From Magnetococcales bacterium (GTDB taxonomy: Bacteria > Pseudomonadota > Magnetococcia > Magnetococcales > UBA8363): a DNA stretch of 32,979 nt. The DNA is taken from NCBI GenBank assembly GCA_015228925.1, contig JADGCQ010000039.1, positions 1 through 32,979 on the forward strand, read 5' to 3'. The notes under the pieces were generated by a model. That model was not told the origin of the DNA and did no database searches. It saw only the letters and a program-made list of their open reading frames with translations. Shown one piece after another: positions 8,783 through 15,722 of the stretch. Both the position numbers and the translations under genes were made by a program. The number at the start of each line of letters is the position of its first letter. Position 1 is the stretch's first letter.

Positions 8783-10938
8783 GGGCCATCGCTGCCGTTT
8801 TCACCCAACAGTGACGAGAGATTCACAAATGTAGGTTTGAGCAGGCGTTCCAACTCGATTCTCAGGAAAGCCGAAAAAATATCCTTGTCGCTGGATTCTG
8901 ACTGATTATCACTGTTGATGACACGATAGAAAGCTTCATTGTCATTCTCGGTGATCCTGTAGAAAGTATCCTTGGAAAAAACACTCTGAATGATCTTTAA
9001 TGCTGAGACAAGCGTTTCCTGTTCGGAAGGTCCGGTGAAAGCCGTCAGTTGCGGGAAAACGGACATGACAACACCAATGGCCGTATAGGAAAAGACAATA
9101 TGGCGAATGATTTCTTCATCCATTTTCTTTCCTTTCCAAAGTTTCAACAATTTATCCGGTTCCGAGCAGGAGATCCCTTCAAAAAGCAGATCAATGATAT
9201 CTTTGACTTGGGCAATGCCAACAACACGCATCTGTACCAAATCGCTGCCCTTCTTGCTGACTGCAAATAATGCGTTCAGGCAAGCTATAGCACTTTCTTC
9301 CAATTTTCCTTCCGTATCTTTGAAAAAATGCCTCGTGTTTGAGTCTTTAATCATCTTGGAAGCATGTTTGACAGCACGCTCTATGATTTCCTGAACGATA
9401 TCTGGGCCAGGTGCCTCGACACGAATGATGTTGAACCGACGCTGGAATGCATAAGAAAGCTGGTGCAACCTTGAGGCATCGGCATCGTTCATGGTGCCGA
9501 TGATCCGAAAGGTGTTGTCAACAGGATAAACCTGATAATCGCTGTACTCACTGGAAGCTGCACCACCCTGTGGAAGGATGATGATCGGTTTGACCACGTA
9601 AGTCACGTCCTCTTCGCTACCCGATTCTCTCTCCTCGTCGGCGACCCGTTCCTCAAAGGGGAGGATGGAGGGTTGACCAGAGAGAACTGTGAAAAGCTCA
9701 CCAAAACATGCGTCAATATCAGCCCGGTTCAACTCATCGATAATGAGCCAAGTTCCCTTCTGAATGGCACTCAAAAAAAATCCAGGACGAAACGTCAGCA
9801 TGCCAAGTTTTGAATCACCCATGGAGGGCATGTAGCGTCCGATCAGTTCGTTGGTGGTCCAAACAGGGGAGGCGGTAACGGCAACGGGCGTTGCGTAACC
9901 AGCTTCCTTGGCGAGACACATCGCCAATTCGGTTTTTCCGCATCCAGGCGGACCGGTGAAGATAACATTTTTTTTGGCGTTGAGAGATGAGCAAGCCGCT
10001 TCCAAAACATACCATGGAAGCGTTATTCCCTTATTCTTAAGACTCTCCATCACTTCATTGGGCTTAAGATCGATGGGCCTTTTGGGGATGTAGGAATCGT
10101 GACGGAAAAATTGGGATTCTTCCAGGGATTTATTGGTCTTGTTTCTATAGGAGCATTCGAGAATGATGCGGATAGACGCCAATGCAACGCAAAAAGCGGC
10201 CCATTGGCATTGCCATTCCTGGAGTGACTCTTTATCTGGCAGGATCAGGGGTGGTGTATGTATCGTCCATTTTTTGGATTTGGCAACATATCGCGGCCAA
10301 AATTTAGCATAAGGGGCACCAATGGCCAGTTTAAATTCGTCATGAACATGCCCTTGAGAACCGCTCTTGCGTTCGTTAGAAAACCAAGGGTTGGCAATAA
10401 AATCGATATCGGAATAGTCTCTGGGGGTAGGAAGGGCCAACGGATCTGCCAACTCCATTGACAATTGCGTACCACCGGATTGATCTGAGGTTTCAATAAG
10501 TTTGAGAAACCACACGGTAAGGAGCGGAAGTGCTTCAGCTTTCTCATCAGTCGATTTAGTCTCCGGGGTAATGGCAAACCGAAGACCAACCTCCATGGGC
10601 ACATCTACATAACCACCACTCAAAGATTTCTTCTCTTTCGAAGTCAGGCTAGAGATAGATGTATGAAAACCAAGATTCCCCGCCTTTATATTAAAATCTT
10701 TGTTGCTCTTCTTGTTGCCAGCATCCACAAATGCAAGCACATTCGGATTGACCTCCCCTTCCACGGGATTTTTATCTGCGACCTTTTTGAGGCTAGCGAT
10801 TTCGCCCGGATTTTTGGATAAAATTTCAATACCTTCCCCGATGGCACCCACTATTTTTATTATTAGTTTTCTATAATTTTCTCCCTCTTCGATGATATAT
10901 CTATAACCATAGTTTGCGCCATCAAAAGATGTATCCAA
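8779..10938 (-). CDS. McrB-like AAA+ NTPase (restriction/defence)
   Basis: 719-residue motor subunit, probably working with the adjacent nuclease gene in defence against foreign DNA. Residues 1-300 form an unrecognised N-terminal region, expected to recognise the target. The AAA+ module begins near 320 with Walker A GPPGCGKT (329-336). Walker B is LIIDELNRA (398-406), sensor 1 is GTMNDAD (481-487), and an arginine-finger region FQRRF (498-502) follows. The MNxxD...RRF pattern is characteristic of McrB GTPases, although MoxR-type ATPases look similar. The start is TTG with a strong AGGAG five to six bases upstream. Codon use and base composition are more AT-rich than the flanking housekeeping genes, which suggests horizontal acquisition. 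Confidence 0.78.
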   Translation of the reverse strand: MDTSFDGANYGYRYIIEEGENYRKLIIKIVGAIGEGIEILSKNPGEIASLKKVADKNPVEGEVNPNVLAFVDAGNKKSNKDFNIKAGNLGFHTSISSLTSKEKKSLSGGYVDVPMEVGLRFAITPETKSTDEKAEALPLLTVWFLKLIETSDQSGGTQLSMELADPLALPTPRDYSDIDFIANPWFSNERKSGSQGHVHDEFKLAIGAPYAKFWPRYVAKSKKWTIHTPPLILPDKESLQEWQCQWAAFCVALASIRIILECSYRNKTNKSLEESQFFRHDSYIPKRPIDLKPNEVMESLKNKGITLPWYVLEAACSSLNAKKNVIFTGPPGCGKTELAMCLAKEAGYATPVAVTASPVWTTNELIGRYMPSMGDSKLGMLTFRPGFFLSAIQKGTWLIIDELNRADIDACFGELFTVLSGQPSILPFEERVADEERESGSEEDVTYVVKPIIILPQGGAASSEYSDYQVYPVDNTFRIIGTMNDADASRLHQLSYAFQRRFNIIRVEAPGPDIVQEIIERAVKHASKMIKDSNTRHFFKDTEGKLEESAIACLNALFAVSKKGSDLVQMRVVGIAQVKDIIDLLFEGISCSEPDKLLKLWKGKKMDEEIIRHIVFSYTAIGVVMSVFPQLTAFTGPSEQETLVSALKIIQSVFSKDTFYRITENDNEAFYRVINSDNQSESSDKDIFSAFLRIELERLLKPTFVNLSSLLGENGSDGP

Positions 10939-10996
10939 TAGTTTCTCCTCTATATTAAAAGATATTGTTTTTTATTAAAATAATGATTACAGAATC

Positions 10997-11042
10997 TTTG
11001 ATCATAGGCAATATTTTGATCATAATCAGGTTATTATGTCAA
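10997..11042 (-). promoter_or_regulatory. Promoter with tandem operator-like repeats before the McrBC-like cassette
   Basis: Reading toward the cassette, TTGACA (11042-11037) is an exact -35 box. CAAAAT lies 18 bases further and matches the -10 consensus at 4 of 6 positions. A 10-base direct repeat TTTGATCATA occurs at 10997-11006 and 11015-11024 with an 18-base period, each copy containing the palindrome TGATCA. One copy overlaps the -10 box and the other the expected start site, which fits a repressor site. Both boxes were found by eye; the regulator is unknown. Confidence 0.45.
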
Positions 11043-11127
11043 GTCTTCGCATCCAGAAAATCTGCTTGATTGGTTATCAGAGTTAAAAATATGTAAAGTT
11101 TAATATTATTTAATTCTTTTATTATTA

Positions 11128-11454
11128 ATGGATTATGATGTATTTCACCTGCCTGAAGAGACCAACAGTTGGCAGTGGAAAGAAATTTTTGCTTTTGAGG
11201 AGAGCCAAAAAATGCCCACCATTTCGAGCGTCGAACGGATTGGACGACAAGCTGGAGAAGAAAAAGGTATCCAAATCGGCGAGGCAAAGATTTTGACGCG
11301 CCAGTTACATCGTCGCTTTGGCCCCCTGCCCGACTGGGCCAATCAAAAAATCGCCGAAGCCAAACCACCCTCCTTGGAAGCGTGGAGCCTTCAATTTGTA
11401 GATGCCCAATCATTGGATGAGGTCTTTTCTGATACGGAAACGTCGCCTTCTTAA
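11128..11454 (+). pseudogene. Truncated Rpn/PD-(D/E)XK family protein with DUF4351-like C-terminus
   Basis: Remnant of the C-terminal third of an Rpn-type (recombination-promoting nuclease / PDDEXK transposase family) protein. The 108 residues show the typical linker FEESQKMPTISSVERIGRQ, a short charged repeat GEEKGIQIGEAK, and then a DUF4351-like domain (RQLHRRFGPLPDWANQKI...LDEVF). The N-terminal nuclease domain, usually about 200 residues, is missing. Upstream DNA is very AT-rich and reaches an in-frame stop at 11101-11103 without restoring it. The ATG at 11128 has no convincing ribosome-binding site. It lies at the edge of the McrBC-like island and supports a history of mobile-element traffic there. 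Confidence 0.65.
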
Positions 11455-11466
11455 ACGTGAACAGAC

Positions 11467-11498
11467 AAAAAAATGGCCGAAGCAAAGCCTCGGCCATT
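11467..11498 (-). terminator. Intrinsic terminator of the MFS transporter gene
   Basis: Inverted repeat AATGGCCGA (11472-11480) and TCGGCCATT (11490-11498) with a 9-base loop. On the minus strand the stem is followed by seven consecutive T. It lies 20 bases beyond the transporter stop codon. Confidence 0.8.
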
Positions 11499-11518
11499 CT
11501 CACCAAAAATCGGGCAAG

Positions 11519-12835
11519 CTATTTCTTGATTTCGTGATCAAACACATGCAACTGGTGGAGGAAGCCATGCATACTCAACGGCTTGTGCGCTTCTTCGACA
11601 TGCGGTGGAAAAAGAATGGCCGTACACCCCGCCCCCATGATACACGCCATGCCGCAAATGGAAAATGCCAGGGGAAAATCGCCCATGTCACCCAAAAGAC
11701 CGCCTAAAATGGGAAACAAAATACCCCCAACACCATACGAAAGGAAAATCAGTGGATAATTCTGACCGATGGTTTTGTTGCCAAACTCATCCGCCGTAAT
11801 GGCCGGAAACAACGCAAAATTACCGCCAAAATTAAAACCAATGAGCGTCGCACCCAAATAGAGCAGGGCTTCATTGCCCGCCATGGATGAAAAAGCAAAA
11901 AACACCGCTCCCTGAGATAACGTCATCAACACAATCGAACGTTTCCGACCCAATAAATCGCTGAGTATCCCCCACACAATGCGACCCACACCATTGGCAA
12001 GGCTGAAAAAAACCGCCATCGCCGTGCCCGCGATGGCACTGGCCTGCACAGAATCATAACCCGCCGCCTGCAACGCCTCCATGGGATACAACTTCATCAA
12101 ACCAATCGCCATGAGACCCGCCCCGGCACTGACAGTAAACGTGATGAAAATCAGGTAAAACTGCGGCGTATGCAGCATCTCGGTCATGGAAAAATTCTCC
12201 CCCCCTTCACCCGACTGAACCGGCGGCGGCGTATAACCCGCAGGGGACCATTGCGCCGAAGGCATGTGCATCCATAACGAACCTAAAAAAATCAATCCGG
12301 TAAACGCAACACCATAAATCATGAATGTTTTGGCCAACCCCACGCTCTCGATCAAGTGGCCCCAGTCGCCCGCGATCTTGACCCAACCCAACGCACCAAA
12401 CCCAAAACCGGCAACCGCAAGCCCAGTAATCAACCCCTTACGGTCGGGAAACCAACGCATCCCGACGGCAATGGGGACGACATAGCCCATACCGATACCT
12501 GCCGAGCCAATCAGACCGACGCCAATGAGAACCGGCCAAAATCCATCCCCACCCAGCACCCCCGTGAGAACATATCCCAAACCCAACGTCAATCCCCCCC
12601 ACCGGGCCAGCCGATGCGGTCGCCAAATGGGAAGTTTCTTCCCTGAAAAAGCCATCACCAACGCGAAGGTCGCCAAACCAACCGAAAAAACAATCTGCGT
12701 ATCCAACTTGCTCCAACCAGCCGCCCGCAACGCCGGTGTAAACACCGACCAGGCATAGATAGCCCCCAAAGATAGCTGGATCAAAACAGCACCAACAACA
12801 ACCAACCAACGGTTACTGACCTTTTCTTGCGACAT
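11519..12835 (-). CDS. OFA-family major facilitator transporter (oxalate/formate antiporter-like)
   Basis: 438-residue inner-membrane carrier with about 12 hydrophobic segments. The N-terminus NRWLVVVGAVLIQLSLGAIYAW and the following SVFTPAL are the signature opening of the OFA (oxalate:formate antiporter) branch of the MFS. The second half repeats the pattern (GIGFNFGGN-like stretch as LIGFNFGGNFALFPA). The substrate cannot be read from sequence; OFA members move small carboxylates such as oxalate, formate, lactate or pyruvate. Translation starts at an ATG with CAGGAG six bases upstream. The gene is monocistronic: the terminator lies directly downstream and the toxin-antitoxin pair diverges on the other side. 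Confidence 0.88.
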   Translation of the reverse strand: MSQEKVSNRWLVVVGAVLIQLSLGAIYAWSVFTPALRAAGWSKLDTQIVFSVGLATFALVMAFSGKKLPIWRPHRLARWGGLTLGLGYVLTGVLGGDGFWPVLIGVGLIGSAGIGMGYVVPIAVGMRWFPDRKGLITGLAVAGFGFGALGWVKIAGDWGHLIESVGLAKTFMIYGVAFTGLIFLGSLWMHMPSAQWSPAGYTPPPVQSGEGGENFSMTEMLHTPQFYLIFITFTVSAGAGLMAIGLMKLYPMEALQAAGYDSVQASAIAGTAMAVFFSLANGVGRIVWGILSDLLGRKRSIVLMTLSQGAVFFAFSSMAGNEALLYLGATLIGFNFGGNFALFPAITADEFGNKTIGQNYPLIFLSYGVGGILFPILGGLLGDMGDFPLAFSICGMACIMGAGCTAILFPPHVEEAHKPLSMHGFLHQLHVFDHEIKK

Positions 12836-12926
12836 GGGGTTCTCCTGACAAAAAGGACATGCCGTGCCATCGGCATTTTACGTCGTCAACACAGTCCAAT
12901 TGTGCTGGAAAACCGTAAGAAGGTAA

Positions 12927-12955
12927 AGCATATCTGATTAACGTGGACTAAACAA
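12927..12955 (-). promoter_or_regulatory. Weak sigma-70-like promoter candidate for the transporter
   Basis: On the minus strand TTGTTT (12955-12950) and TATGCT (12932-12927) are separated by 17 bases and would give a leader of about 85 bases. Both boxes are imperfect, so this is only a candidate. Confidence 0.25.
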
Positions 12956-13062
12956 ATTCATGCCCGCCCCGTAAACCCGCTAGGTTCATGGTTCATCGGG
13001 ATTGAATTCCAGATTCAATCCAAAGTGCCACCGAAAAAATCGTGCAAGAATCGGATCTGGCG

Positions 13063-13090
13063 TGCGTCAATAACGCAACTTTGGTATAGT
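13063..13090 (+). promoter_or_regulatory. Promoter/operator candidate of the VapBC-like pair
   Basis: Perfect inverted repeat TGCGT-CAATA-ACGCA (13063-13077), followed by a -10 like TATAGT (13085-13090). The palindrome covers the place where the -35 box should be. That is the usual geometry for autorepression by a toxin-antitoxin complex. It lies 36 bases before the antitoxin start. Confidence 0.45.
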
Positions 13091-13125
13091 CGTTGCCGAG
13101 TTCAAAACCATACCAGGAAGAATCC

Positions 13126-13377
13126 ATGCTGCACGCCATAGAAGAAGAGGTACTCCTGCCCGCCGATGGCAAATTGCCGGAAACATTCCATGCCGCCTTC
13201 GGACGCAGGGCCAGGGTCATCGTGCTGTTGCCAGAACCCATAGAAAACGCAGAGCCTGACCAGGATGATGCGCAACGGTTGATGGCGTTCGCCGGCACAA
13301 TTGACTGGCCCATGGACGATCCCGTGACTTGGCAACGGCAACAACGCCATGAATGGGAACGGTCATGGGATCGCTGA
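13126..13377 (+). CDS. VapB-like antitoxin
   Basis: Short 83-residue protein beginning MLHAIEEEVLLPADGKLPE. This is a swapped-hairpin (AbrB/VapB)-like opening followed by a stretch with RRARVIVLLPEP, and an acidic tail rich in Trp and Arg. Antitoxins of this style bind their own promoter with the N-terminus and the PIN toxin with the C-terminus. The start is supported by AGGAAG five bases upstream; the frame is open 11 codons further up without a better site. It overlaps the PIN-domain gene by 13 bases. Assignment rests on size, N-terminal style and the toxin next door; the exact antitoxin family is uncertain. Confidence 0.72.
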   Translation: MLHAIEEEVLLPADGKLPETFHAAFGRRARVIVLLPEPIENAEPDQDDAQRLMAFAGTIDWPMDDPVTWQRQQRHEWERSWDR

Positions 13378-13775
13378 ACTTCCTGCTCGACACCAACGCA
13401 GTCATCTATCTTCACAAAGGATTATTGAAGGATCCTTTACCCCCAGGCCGCATGGCGATTTCATTCATCACCGAAATCGAATTGCGCAGCTTCCCCGGCT
13501 TGTTGGGCGAACAGGAAGCTTGGTTAGCGCGATTCCTTGCCAACGTTCAACATATTGGTTTATCCCACGAAATCAAGGAAACCGCCATCAGGTTCCGTCG
13601 CACCTACCGACTCAAGATTCCAGATGCCCTCATTGCCGCCAGCACCACCCTCCACGGCGCGATATTGCTGACCAATGACGATCAACTTCATAAAGTACCC
13701 GAGTTAATCTGCCGTAGATTGGAATTGACCGCCCCGACACCCGGACTGGGAAAACACATCGCCGCAAGTACCTGA
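13365..13775 (+). CDS. PIN-domain ribonuclease toxin, VapC-like
   Basis: 136 residues forming one PIN domain, an Mg-dependent endoribonuclease that acts on RNA when the antitoxin is lost. The expected acidic residues are visible: D9 in LLDTNAVIY, a Glu in FITEIEL (about 37-39), D87 in IPDALIAAS and D105/D106 in LLTNDDQL. The chosen ATG lies inside the antitoxin end, in another frame, and gives an N-terminus that starts directly at the PIN beta-strand. An ATG four codons upstream is possible. The active site looks intact, so the toxin is probably functional. The gene converges with exbD after 16 bases. Confidence 0.88.
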   Translation: MGSLNFLLDTNAVIYLHKGLLKDPLPPGRMAISFITEIELRSFPGLLGEQEAWLARFLANVQHIGLSHEIKETAIRFRRTYRLKIPDALIAASTTLHGAILLTNDDQLHKVPELICRRLELTAPTPGLGKHIAAST

Positions 13776-13791
13776 CTCGATGGATCATCGC

Positions 13792-14214
13792 TCACCGTAC
13801 AGCACTGGGCGGTGCTGTGGCAAAAGCGATGCGGCGAAAACCGACTCCTTGCGCCAAGGACAACAACTCGGCAATTTTCCGGTACGGGGTGGCCGCATCG
13901 CCACCCAAACGCAATACCGCATCGGGCCGCTGTTCCCGTCTGTTCTTCAACCAATCCCCAAGCTGCCCCTCCTCGGTCACCTTCCCATCCACCAACACCC
14001 TCCCCGTGGCATCCACAGACAGTTCCACCACCGTTTGTTCACCATCCGGGAGTGCCCGAACTTGGGGAAGATCCACCTTGAGTGCCTGGGCCATCAACGG
14101 AGCGGCAATGATAAAAATAACCAAAAGAACCAACATCACATCCACCAACGGGGTCACGTTGATTTCCGACAAAGGCTGATCAGGGTCCGTTTCGCCCATG
14201 GGTCCGCTGGCCAT
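13792..14214 (-). CDS. exbD: ExbD/TolR-family biopolymer transport protein
   Basis: 140-residue inner-membrane protein of the proton-driven ExbB-ExbD motor that energises TonB. The N-terminal cytoplasmic stretch ends in EINVTPLVDVMLVLLVIFII, which contains the single transmembrane segment and the conserved membrane Asp that carries protons. The rest is a periplasmic domain (VELSVDATGRVLVDGKV). It follows exbB after 4 bases and is the last gene of the receptor-tonB-exbB-exbD run. TolR is the alternative family label; the tonB context favours ExbD. The last codons overlap a small hairpin shared with the converging toxin gene. Confidence 0.9.
   Translation of the reverse strand: MASGPMGETDPDQPLSEINVTPLVDVMLVLLVIFIIAAPLMAQALKVDLPQVRALPDGEQTVVELSVDATGRVLVDGKVTEEGQLGDWLKNRREQRPDAVLRLGGDAATPYRKIAELLSLAQGVGFRRIAFATAPPSAVR
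13799..13818. other. Short hairpin at the vapC/exbD convergence
   Basis: ACAGCAC (13799-13805) and GTGCTGT (13812-13818) form a 7-bp stem with a 6-base loop. It lies inside the last codons of exbD and 24 bases past the vapC stop. No T-run follows on either strand, so any termination role is doubtful. Confidence 0.3.
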
Positions 14215-14218
14215 GATC

Positions 14219-14917
14219 TTACCTCGGCATCCATGGCATCATGATGGAGACTGAAGTCTCCCCGTCAGAATCCAGTTCCGGGGACGCAAGCGGGCGATTG
14301 GCGATATGGAGTGCGTTACTCTCCACGATGGTCATGATACGGCGCAGATAGCGAATGAGAAAATTATAACCCATCACGGCAGGAATGGCGGCAAACAGCC
14401 CCACAGCCGTGGCCACCAAGGCTTCCGCCACAGGGCCGGCCACCAAATCCATCGTCACAAGTGCCTGTTTTCCAAGGGCCTCCAAGGCGTGCATAATGCC
14501 CCAAACCGTCCCCAAAAGACCAACAAAAGGGGAGGCACTACCAATGGTGGCAAGGACGGAAAGACCGTTCTCCAAAATAATCCGTTGTTCCCGTACCGTC
14601 TGCGCCAAGTTGGATTCCATGTCATGGCGCGTCTGGAAAATCCCCACAGACACCCCCTGCTTAAACCGCTCCAAAAGAACCATCGTCGGTGACGGCGATG
14701 ATCCCGCCGTCCCCAAAGAATCCAGCCCCCGGAAAGGATCAACCAAACAACGGTTTAACTTTCTTTCACGCCGGATAACCTGGGAAAATTGCCACACCTT
14801 TGCTAAAATGATCGTCCAACTCCAAAGAGATGCCAAAGCAAGAAAAATAAAGACAAACCGCACAATCCTGTCCGCGCCATCATACCATTGAATCCAGGTC
14901 CATACCGATTCATCCAT
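14219..14917 (-). CDS. exbB: ExbB/TolQ-family proton channel protein
   Basis: 232-residue inner-membrane subunit that forms the pentameric proton channel around ExbD. There is one hydrophobic segment near the N-terminus (VFIFLALASLWSWTIILAK, about 22-40). A large cytoplasmic loop follows, then two C-terminal membrane segments in the MotA/TolQ/ExbB domain (LATIGSASPFVGLLGTVWGIM and the later VAEALVATAVGLFAAIPAV). Those two motifs are diagnostic for the family. It lies between tonB (16-base gap) and exbD (4-base gap). The start MDESVWTW is the only good one. Confidence 0.92.
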   Translation of the reverse strand: MDESVWTWIQWYDGADRIVRFVFIFLALASLWSWTIILAKVWQFSQVIRRERKLNRCLVDPFRGLDSLGTAGSSPSPTMVLLERFKQGVSVGIFQTRHDMESNLAQTVREQRIILENGLSVLATIGSASPFVGLLGTVWGIMHALEALGKQALVTMDLVAGPVAEALVATAVGLFAAIPAVMGYNFLIRYLRRIMTIVESNALHIANRPLASPELDSDGETSVSIMMPWMPR

Positions 14918-14933
14918 CGCTCTTCCTGATCCC

Positions 14934-15707
14934 TCACGTCAACCGAAATTGAACAGGCACATCCACCCAACCCCCAACGGCTACCCCTCCCCGCCGGGCA
15001 GGAACAAACTGCCAACGATTCACCGCATCCACTGCGGCACGGTCCAGAATGGGAAAACCGGAACTTTGTTTAATCTCCACTCGCTGCGGATGACCCATCT
15101 CATCCACCTCCACATGCAACAACACCAGCCCCTCCCATCCCCGCCGCCGCGCCAAAGAGGGATAAACCGGCTTGGGATTATTCTGCACAGCACCCCCAAC
15201 ATACGGCGGAGAAAAAACTGCGTCCGCCGTCGTAGCGGCAACCGTTGGCCGGTTCCAAACGCCATCATCCCGATGAGAAACAGGCACCTCCTCCTCCTCA
15301 CCATCATCGGGCGGGATAAGAACTGGAGCAGGTTTTGCCAATACCTTGCTTTTCTTCTTATGCGGCGATGAACTCACCTTGGGCGATGGTTTGGGTGGCG
15401 GAGAAACCGAACGCTGTAAAACAGGAGCTTCCGTCGGTACAGGATCCCTGTCCGGTGCCGAAACGGGCGAAATTTCCTCTTTTTCATCCGGTGGCGGTAA
15501 CGGTTTTGCTGCCTCAGGATGGGGTCCAACTACCGGCTCTTTCGGCTCCGGCAACACCACCATTTCAAAAAGCCCTGTCGGCACAAGCTTGGGAGGGCGG
15601 TCTGGGGGGTGCCGCACCATCCCCCAGACTGCGGCCCCATGCAACACCATGGCCAGCACAAACGCCAAGATACGAATCGTTGAACCATTCTCCATGGCTT
15701 CAGCCAC
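14934..15707 (-). CDS. tonB: TonB energy transducer
   Basis: 257 residues. An N-terminal anchor (RILAFVLAMVLHGAAVWGMV, with the conserved His facing ExbB/D) is followed by a long Pro/Glu/Lys-rich periplasmic spacer (PEPKEPVVG, PPPKPSPKVSSSPHKKKSK). The globular TonB C-terminal domain (YPSLARRRGWEGLVLLHVEVDEMGHPQRVEI...AVDAVNRWQFVPA) contacts the TonB box of receptors. The given start is a GTG with GGAGG only three bases upstream; an ATG four codons later is the alternative. It starts 15 bases after the receptor gene, so this TonB is probably dedicated to that receptor. Confidence 0.92.
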   Translation of the reverse strand: MAEAMENGSTIRILAFVLAMVLHGAAVWGMVRHPPDRPPKLVPTGLFEMVVLPEPKEPVVGPHPEAAKPLPPPDEKEEISPVSAPDRDPVPTEAPVLQRSVSPPPKPSPKVSSSPHKKKSKVLAKPAPVLIPPDDGEEEEVPVSHRDDGVWNRPTVAATTADAVFSPPYVGGAVQNNPKPVYPSLARRRGWEGLVLLHVEVDEMGHPQRVEIKQSSGFPILDRAAVDAVNRWQFVPARRGGVAVGGWVDVPVQFRLT

Positions 15708-15722
15708 GGCCCTCCGTGATCA

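Noticed and set aside
11039-11506. 155-codon minus-strand open frame
   Set aside because: It is the antisense of the Rpn/DUF4351 remnant and overlaps the terminator. Composition is not protein-like.
12848-12875. TGGCACG-like -24 box on the minus strand before the MFS gene
   Set aside because: The TGGCACG is exact, but the required GC at -12 is absent (GTCCT instead), so it is not a sigma-54 promoter.
15599-15630. TCTGGGGG...CCCCCAGA inverted repeat resembling the terminator at the left edge
   Set aside because: It lies inside the tonB coding region, encoding the HPPDRPPK stretch, and has no T-run. Probably coincidence of Pro codons.
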